From Caulobacter mirabilis (lineage in GTDB: Bacteria > Pseudomonadota > Alphaproteobacteria > Caulobacterales > Caulobacteraceae), in NCBI RefSeq assembly GCF_002749615.1, contig NZ_CP024201.1, forward strand, positions 2,976,001 to 3,040,000: a DNA stretch of 64,000 bases. Direction: 5' to 3'. Of this stretch, positions 59,446 through 64,000 are shown one piece after another. Under the pieces are notes generated by a model. That model was given only the letters and a program-made list of their open reading frames with translations. It had not been told where the DNA came from and searched no databases. The stretch's first letter is position 1; every line of letters starts with the position of its first letter. Position numbers and translations under genes: made by a program.

Positions 59446-60168
59446 TTACTGCGGCAGCTTGAACACCAGCGGGATACGGACCGAAGCCCCTTCCACCGGC
59501 GAGCCGTCCTTGGTCTGCGGACGCATCTTGAACAGCCGGGACAGCTTGAGGGCCGCGTCGCCGAACCCGAGATCAGCGGGTTCTTCGGACACGACTTCAC
59601 AGCCTTCCAGCGTACCGTTCGCCTTCACGCGGCACAGGAGCGTGGCCTTGCCTTCCCGTTCCAGGCGCTGGGCGCGGTCCGGGTAGTAGCGGGCCATGTC
59701 CTCGCCGCTCGGACGACGAGACCAATCCGGGCTCGTGATGACCGAGGGGCGCGGCGGAGCCGGAGGAGCGGGCGGCGCGATAACCGGCGGAGCCGGGGTC
59801 TCGACGCGTTCCGTCTTCGGCACCGGCGGCACCTGAAGCGGCGGCGGCGGCGGCACGTCCGGCGGCGGAGCCACCGGCGGACGCGGCTGCAGCCGAGGCG
59901 GCGGCGGCTTATCCGTAGGCGGCGGCGGCGGCGGAGGCGGCGGCGGCGGCGGCGGCGGCTTGATCAGCTGGGTGTCGATCTTCTCGTCCTCGAAGATCCG
60001 CTCCTTGATGGTGAAGCGCATCTTGTAGAGGTAGAGACCGAGCAGGAAGTGCAGCCCCAGCACGATGATGATGCCGATGGTGAAGCCCTTGCCCAGACCC
60101 TTGGAGGTCGGGACGTCGAACGGGTTGTGCACCTTCAGCGGAGCGTCGTCTTGTTTCTGCTCTGCCAT
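59446..60168 (-). CDS. tonB: TonB energy transducer with long polyproline spacer
   Basis: The 240 residues show a cytosolic N-terminus, one membrane helix (FTIGIIIVLGLHFLLGLYLY, about 29-48), a periplasmic spacer, and a C-terminal TonB domain (about 145-238) with YPDRAQRLEREGKATLLCRVKA and FGDAALKLSRLFKMRPQTK. The spacer (about 65-140) contains 14 consecutive prolines and several shorter runs, which should give a stiff rod spanning the periplasm. It is the last gene of the exbB-exbD-tonB operon (2-base gap to exbD). Confidence 0.96.
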   Translation of the reverse strand: MAEQKQDDAPLKVHNPFDVPTSKGLGKGFTIGIIIVLGLHFLLGLYLYKMRFTIKERIFEDEKIDTQLIKPPPPPPPPPPPPPPTDKPPPPRLQPRPPVAPPPDVPPPPPLQVPPVPKTERVETPAPPVIAPPAPPAPPRPSVITSPDWSRRPSGEDMARYYPDRAQRLEREGKATLLCRVKANGTLEGCEVVSEEPADLGFGDAALKLSRLFKMRPQTKDGSPVEGASVRIPLVFKLPQ

Positions 60169-60170
60169 CG

Positions 60171-60611
60171 CTACTTACCCGAGTCGTCGGTGCCGATAAG
60201 GGCCACGCTGTAGAAGCCGTTGTCCTGCAACGTGTTCATCACCTGCATGAACTCACCGTAGCGAACCTCCTTGTCGGCGCGGATGAAGAGCCGCTCCTTG
60301 GAAGGGTCGCGTTGGCCGACCTGCTTGCGAAGATCGTCTCCCATCGTCGCCAGATCGGTCGGGAAGTCACCGATGTACAGGTGCCCGCCCTTCTGGATCG
60401 AGATGTAGATCGGCTTCGGCGGATTCGGTCGAGGCTTTGCCACCGCGGTAGGCAGCTTAAGCTCGACCGAGACGCTGGCCAGCGGCGCCGCCACCATGAA
60501 GATGATCAGAAGAACCAGCATGACGTCCACGAAGGGCGTCACATTGATTTCGCTGTTCTGCTCAACCTGGTACCTGTCGCCGCCGCCGGAGCCCGAGAGT
60601 TTGGCGGCCAT
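60171..60611 (-). CDS. exbD: ExbD/TolR-family biopolymer transporter
   Basis: The 146 residues have one N-terminal membrane helix with the proton-conducting aspartate (EINVTPFVDVMLVLLIIFMVA, about 21-41, TPFVDV motif) and a periplasmic domain. Together with ExbB it converts proton-motive force into TonB movement. It starts 5 bases after the exbB stop. Confidence 0.96.
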   Translation of the reverse strand: MAAKLSGSGGGDRYQVEQNSEINVTPFVDVMLVLLIIFMVAAPLASVSVELKLPTAVAKPRPNPPKPIYISIQKGGHLYIGDFPTDLATMGDDLRKQVGQRDPSKERLFIRADKEVRYGEFMQVMNTLQDNGFYSVALIGTDDSGK

Positions 60612-60616
60612 TGGTG

Positions 60617-61531
60617 TTAGGCCCCCTTGTCGAGCTGCCGCGAGATGGCGTTCATCAGTTCAGCGTTGAAGCCGTCCGAGCGGGTGCCGAACGCAGAGAT
60701 CTGCGTCTGGAAGTAGTTGTAGAAGATAACCGCCGGGATAGCGGCGAACAGACCGATACCCGTGGCGAGCAGCGCCTCGGCGATGCCGGGGGCGACGACG
60801 GCCAGGTTGGTCGTGTTGGTGTTCGCGATGCCGATGAACGAGTTCATGATCCCGTAGACGGTGCCGAACAGACCGATGAACGGACCGGACGAACCGACCG
60901 AGGCCAGGAACTGCATGCCGCTGGACAGGCGCTTCGAGAGCGACGACTGCACGGCCGACACGGCGGTCTGGGCGCGGTAGATGGTGCTTTCGCGGTGGTC
61001 GCCGGCGACCGACAGACCGGCCTGACGGGACAGTTCCACTTCCGAGGCGGCCGCGGCGGCCATGTCGGCCAGCGGGTTGCCTTCGAACTCGTCCGACATG
61101 GCGATACGGCCCATGTCCTGGATCGACTTGGCCGAGCGGAACGCTTCGACGAAGCGGTCCGACTTACGGCGCAGACCGCCGAACTCGAGCAGCTTCGTGA
61201 TCAGCAGGGTCCAGGAGAAGATCGAGGCCAGGACCAGGCCGATCATGACCACCTTCACGACCCATTCGGCGTCCATGAACATGGTGATCGGGGTCAGCTT
61301 GCCGCCATGGCTGTCGATGGTCGGCGGAGCCTTGGCTTCGTCGGCCGGAGCAGCAGCGTCGGCGGCAGGAGCGGCGGGAGCGGCGGCGGCGTCAGCAGCC
61401 GGCGCGGCGGCGGCGGCGGCCGGATCGGCGGCCGGGGCGGCCGCGTCCTGCGCGAACGCCGGAGCGCTGACCATAAGCGCAGCGGCGCCCATGATCGCGA
61501 TGAAGGGGGTCAGTCGTTTGTTGTCGAGCAT
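60617..61531 (-). CDS. exbB: ExbB/TolQ-family proton channel with extended N-terminus
   Basis: ATG 61531 gives 304 residues. A cleavable signal (FIAIMGAAALMVSAPAFA) is followed by an Ala/Pro/Asp-rich low-complexity segment (about residues 25-65) before the first membrane helix (WVVKVVMIGLVLASIFSWTLLI). The MotA/TolQ/ExbB core is seen in SVGSSGPFIGLFGTVYGIMNSF (about 208-229) and ALLATGIGLFAAIPAVIFYNYF. The long periplasmic N-terminus is of the extended type found in some Proteobacteria. First gene of the TonB operon. Confidence 0.94.
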   Translation of the reverse strand: MLDNKRLTPFIAIMGAAALMVSAPAFAQDAAAPAADPAAAAAAPAADAAAAPAAPAADAAAPADEAKAPPTIDSHGGKLTPITMFMDAEWVVKVVMIGLVLASIFSWTLLITKLLEFGGLRRKSDRFVEAFRSAKSIQDMGRIAMSDEFEGNPLADMAAAAASEVELSRQAGLSVAGDHRESTIYRAQTAVSAVQSSLSKRLSSGMQFLASVGSSGPFIGLFGTVYGIMNSFIGIANTNTTNLAVVAPGIAEALLATGIGLFAAIPAVIFYNYFQTQISAFGTRSDGFNAELMNAISRQLDKGA

Positions 61532-62007
61532 CTTTCGCCAGTTCCTGGTTGGTCTAGCTAGTGTGGACCGAGGGTCGTCGCGCGATAGCGTCTCCACCCT
61601 ACTCTAATTCTGCCCGGCCCGTGATCCGTTAGGACCCTGGACCAGAAAACCGCTGTCGCTGCGCCGACCCGAAACGACTCTCCGATCATTCGTTGCCGAA
61701 GATGGCGTTCCGAAGGCGCAAGACGGCCCGGGGGTCCGAGGACCTCCGGGTCGATCCGCCAAGTTAGACTTGGCACGCAAGCCCTTTGGCAACCCCTTTC
61801 TCCAACGTCAAGGGGCAAGGCCGACCCTTTTTTAACCCCTCGGGAACCCCTCGGCGCAGTTATTTTGCACTGCACAATCTGATTATCGGGAAGGATCGAG
61901 AGTTTTTCCCGTTCCGATAGAAAAGCCTCGCTGCACCGCAGCATGGCTCATCAACCGCCGGTCTCTTCCGAGAAGCGCTTCGAGTGCGAATGGAAAGGAT
62001 GGGGAGG
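61532..62007. other. 476-base intergenic region upstream of exbB
   Basis: No open frame with coding bias is present; apparent frames are short or run into the tRNA. The region carries the exbB promoter. It contains a tandem AACCCCTCGG repeat (about 61836-61857) and a TGCAC-TGCAC direct repeat at 61866-61875 in an A/T-rich stretch. No TGCGA-N5-TCGCA site is found here. Confidence 0.6.
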
Positions 62008-62083
62008 TGGTGCCTGGGGCCGGAATCGAACCAGCGACACGCGGATTTTCAATCCGCTGCTCTACCAACTGAGCTACCCAGGC
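62008..62083 (-). tRNA. tRNA-Phe (GAA anticodon)
   Basis: Minus-strand cloverleaf with acceptor GCCTGGG/CCCAGGC, D-stem GCTC/GAGC, anticodon stem GCGGA/TCCGC, loop TTGAAAA (anticodon GAA), T-arm CTGG-TTCGATT-CCGG region, A73 and encoded CCA. It lies 76 bases after yacG on the same strand, so it may be co-transcribed with that run. Confidence 0.95.
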
Positions 62084-62159
62084 CTAGGCCTTGAAGGCCC
62101 CGCGTTTTCGCGGAGGCCGCGTCTATAGAAGAGGGATTCCCGCAAGTCCAGCGGGACAT

Positions 62160-62336
62160 TCAATCTTCGCGAATTTCCTGTGGAAGGCCGCCGTCCTCGT
62201 CATCATCCTCGACCACGGGGATGGCGTAGCCGCCCGTGAACCAGCGCTGCAGGTCCACGTCCGCGCAGCGTTTCGAGCAGAACGGCCGATAGGCCTCTTC
62301 CGTCGGCTTGCTGCAGATCGGGCAGGTCCTGCTCAT
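62160..62336 (-). CDS. yacG: DNA gyrase inhibitor YacG, 58 aa
   Basis: Reading the minus strand from ATG 62336 gives MSRTCPICSKPTEEAYRPFC and on to SKRCADVDLQRWFTGGYAIP, ending in an acidic tail at TGA 62160. The four cysteines (CPIC and FCSKRC) form the YacG zinc knuckle, and DLQRWFTGGYAIP is the family signature. It binds GyrB and inhibits gyrase in other bacteria. Its ATG overlaps the stop of the RNase E/G-like gene. Confidence 0.95.
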   Translation of the reverse strand: MSRTCPICSKPTEEAYRPFCSKRCADVDLQRWFTGGYAIPVVEDDDEDGGLPQEIRED

Positions 62337-63373
62337 CGCGCGACCACGTCCAGCTGGTCGACCGGAAACCCCTCACGGGCCTCCACGACGAAGCGCGCGC
62401 CCAGGCGGTCGGTCAGGGCCGCCCGCCTGGGCTCGAAGGCCGCCAGGACCGCCGGGGCGCAGGTCGCCGTCAGCCGTCCGCCCGGCAGGGCCCTGCCCTC
62501 GCGCTCCAGCGCGCGGACTAGCCGCAGGGCCATCGTCTGCGGGGTCGGAACGCCCCGCTCGTCGCACAGGACGTCCAGGACCGGTCGCCGACGCCGCGGC
62601 ACGGTCAGCGTCAGGGTGCCGAACCGGCTGATCTTGTCGATGGCCACGCCGGGGTTGTCCGGCGCGAAGGCCGCCCGGGCGGCGCCGTCGATGGCCTTGC
62701 CGTCGTGGCCGCGCCCGACCAGGTCGAAGATCACCAGGCCACCCAGCCCCTTCAGCCGTAACAGCCGCGCGCCGATGGCCAGCGCGGCCAGATTCGCCGA
62801 CCGCGCCGCGCTCTTGGTGTCGCTGCCCGGGCGTCCGCCCAGGTCGACGTCCACGGACACCAGCGCCCGGGTCGGCTCAATGGCGATGTCGCCGCCGCCC
62901 GGCAGCGGGTGGACGGTCATCAGCGCCTCGGCCTCCGCGGCGTCGGCGGCTTCGCGCGCGCCCAGGCCCTCGACGATCTTGGAGCCCTTGGCCAGGACCA
63001 GGAGCTCGGCCTCGACGTCGGGCGCGCCCTCCAGCAGGCGGGGCTCGCCCTCGGCCGGACCGATCAGACGAACGGTGGCCAGCTTGTCCTGGCGGGCCTC
63101 GGTGCGGATCTCGACCTCGACGGCCGCGCCGCGCACCGGCGGCGGCTCGTCGTGGCGAAGGGAATACAGCGCCTCGACCTTGCCCGGCAGATCCAGGAAG
63201 GCGACGCCGATGTTCTTTTCGACGCTGCGCACGCGCGCGACGCTGCGCGCGCCCAGGGCCGTGGCGGCCGGGGCGTCATGGCGGTCGATCAGCAGCCGCT
63301 CGGGCCGGCCGTCGACGGTGATGACCGCCCGGGTCTCGCCGATCCCCTTGTCGAGGAAGAACTTGCGGCTCAT
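62333..63373 (-). CDS. Short ribonuclease E/G family protein
   Basis: The 346 residues resemble the N-terminal catalytic half of RNase E/G. There is an S1-like region (SVARVRSVEKNIGVAFLDL, about 44-62), the metal-binding aspartates in ALVSVDVDLGGRP, and NLAALAIGARLLRLKGLGGLVIFDLVGR. The CPxC zinc-link motif and the RNA-degradosome tail are missing, so it is much shorter than E. coli RNase E. Probably a minor endonuclease. Overlaps maf upstream (4 bases) and yacG downstream (4 bases), a layout conserved in alphaproteobacteria. Confidence 0.9.
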   Translation of the reverse strand: MSRKFFLDKGIGETRAVITVDGRPERLLIDRHDAPAATALGARSVARVRSVEKNIGVAFLDLPGKVEALYSLRHDEPPPVRGAAVEVEIRTEARQDKLATVRLIGPAEGEPRLLEGAPDVEAELLVLAKGSKIVEGLGAREAADAAEAEALMTVHPLPGGGDIAIEPTRALVSVDVDLGGRPGSDTKSAARSANLAALAIGARLLRLKGLGGLVIFDLVGRGHDGKAIDGAARAAFAPDNPGVAIDKISRFGTLTLTVPRRRRPVLDVLCDERGVPTPQTMALRLVRALEREGRALPGGRLTATCAPAVLAAFEPRRAALTDRLGARFVVEAREGFPVDQLDVVAR

Positions 63374-63966
63374 GCGCCCTCTCCTCTCCGCCAGCCGAGG
63401 CCGTTCAGCAGGTTCAGGGTCTCATACAGGGGCAGCCCGACCACCGAGGTGAAGGAGCCCTGCATGCTGGTGGCGAAGGCCCCGGCGCGCTTGTGGATCT
63501 TGTAGGCTCCGGACGCGTCGGCCCATTCGCCGCCGGCGATGAAGGCGTCCAGCTCCCGGAGCGTGATGCGCTTGAAGGCCACGCGCGTCTCGACCACCCG
63601 CGAGGCGGTCTTGCCGCCGGGGGCGATCACGGCGACGCCGGTCAGGACCTTGTGGGCGCGGCCGGACAGCAGGGCGATCATGCGCCGAGCATCGGCCTCG
63701 TCCTCGGGCTTGCCCAGGATGCGCCGCCCCACCGCGACGATGGTGTCGGCGGCGAGGACGTAGGCCTGAGGATGCCGCGCCGCGACGGCCTCCGCCTTGC
63801 CCACGGCCAAACGCGCCACGAGTCGCCTGGGCGTCTCGTCGCGTTGCGGGGTTTCGTCGATGTCGGCGGGATCTACGAGGTCGGGTTCGATGTCGACCTG
63901 GCGGAGCAGTTCGAGTCGTCTGGGGCTGGAACTCGCAAGGACCAGCGCCCCCTCGGGCAGGCTCAC
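63370..63966 (-). CDS. maf: Maf-family nucleoside triphosphate pyrophosphatase
   Basis: The 198 residues begin with LVLASSSPRRLELLRQV, the Maf substrate-binding motif. LAADTIVAVGRRILGKP (catalytic aspartate) and GEWADASGAYKIHKRAGAF follow. Maf proteins hydrolyse non-canonical or selected nucleotides to monophosphates and limit mutation or division. Which nucleotide is used is not clear from these motifs. Its ATG overlaps the infA stop (ATGA). Confidence 0.93.
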   Translation of the reverse strand: MSLPEGALVLASSSPRRLELLRQVDIEPDLVDPADIDETPQRDETPRRLVARLAVGKAEAVAARHPQAYVLAADTIVAVGRRILGKPEDEADARRMIALLSGRAHKVLTGVAVIAPGGKTASRVVETRVAFKRITLRELDAFIAGGEWADASGAYKIHKRAGAFATSMQGSFTSVVGLPLYETLNLLNGLGWRRGEGA

Positions 63967-64000
63967 TTGAAGCGGTAGGTGATGCGGCCCTTCGTCAGGT
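63963..64000 (-). CDS. infA: Translation initiation factor IF-1, C-terminal end (partial)
   Basis: The last 38 bases on the minus strand encode LTKGRITYRFK and TGA, the conserved C-terminus of bacterial IF-1. The gene continues beyond the window. It heads the infA-maf-RNase E/G-yacG run, whose members overlap by four bases each. Confidence 0.9.
   Translation of the reverse strand, partial: LTKGRITYRFK

Noticed and set aside
61883..62068. Short minus-strand frame through tRNA-Phe (MVEQRIENPRVAGSIPAP...)
   Set aside because: A well-known artefact of translating tRNA genes.

Overview
The window is high-GC alphaproteobacterial chromosome and looks like a member of the Caulobacterales (Caulobacter/Phenylobacterium-like). 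Four things support this: many GTG starts and tight ATGA gene overlaps; a tRNA-His with A73 and no encoded G-1, which is a trait of a subset of alphaproteobacteria; single good matches to alphaproteobacterial LexA and CtrA boxes; and abundant palindromic intergenic repeats of the kind common in this order. I see no prophage, insertion sequence, CRISPR array or plasmid gene. It reads as ordinary chromosome with some accessory transport and redox islands.

Layout. 1-6 kb: end of an ammonium transporter, ispE followed by a frameshifted tyrosine-phosphatase-like gene, a TPR lipoprotein, ETF-ubiquinone oxidoreductase and two small genes. 6-19 kb: a uracil-DNA glycosylase lacking most Fe-S cysteines, a TauE/SafE exporter, an OYE-family reductase, a sulfotransferase, a large TonB-dependent receptor, a soluble lytic transglycosylase, an MFS efflux pump and a translationally coupled PH-domain/glycosyltransferase pair. 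19-24 kb: a radical SAM protein behind a LexA-type box, an RNA uracil methyltransferase, two tandem glycine-zipper envelope proteins and TlyA. 24-37 kb: glycerol kinase, two DUF2336 proteins, NAD kinase, an HPt protein, a hybrid histidine kinase, a CoA-transferase, a Na+/H+ antiporter, and a transglycosylase divergent from a tonB gene with a CtrA-type box between them.

37-49 kb: acetyltransferase, Nudix hydrolase, acyl-CoA dehydrogenase and ThiO-like oxidase, then a probable five-gene minus-strand operon: beta-helix lipoprotein, diheme cytochrome, acyltransferase, PQQ quinohemoprotein alcohol dehydrogenase, and a TonB receptor broken at a seven-base homopolymer. 49.6-56.3 kb is the most coherent island: a heme/siderophore-type TonB receptor, a DUF6607-like protein, a PepSY membrane protein, an ApbE-DUF2271 fusion and a DUF4198 protein. 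Four 15-bp inverted repeats (three of them TGCGA-N5-TCGCA) lie in its two promoter regions. The likely theme is iron- or heme-responsive uptake combined with extracytoplasmic flavin-dependent redox.

56-64 kb: a VOC protein with an alpha/beta hydrolase, tRNA-His, an epoxide-hydrolase-like protein, the exbB-exbD-tonB energising complex that could power the three receptors, tRNA-Phe, and the overlapping housekeeping run infA-maf-RNase E/G-yacG on the minus strand.
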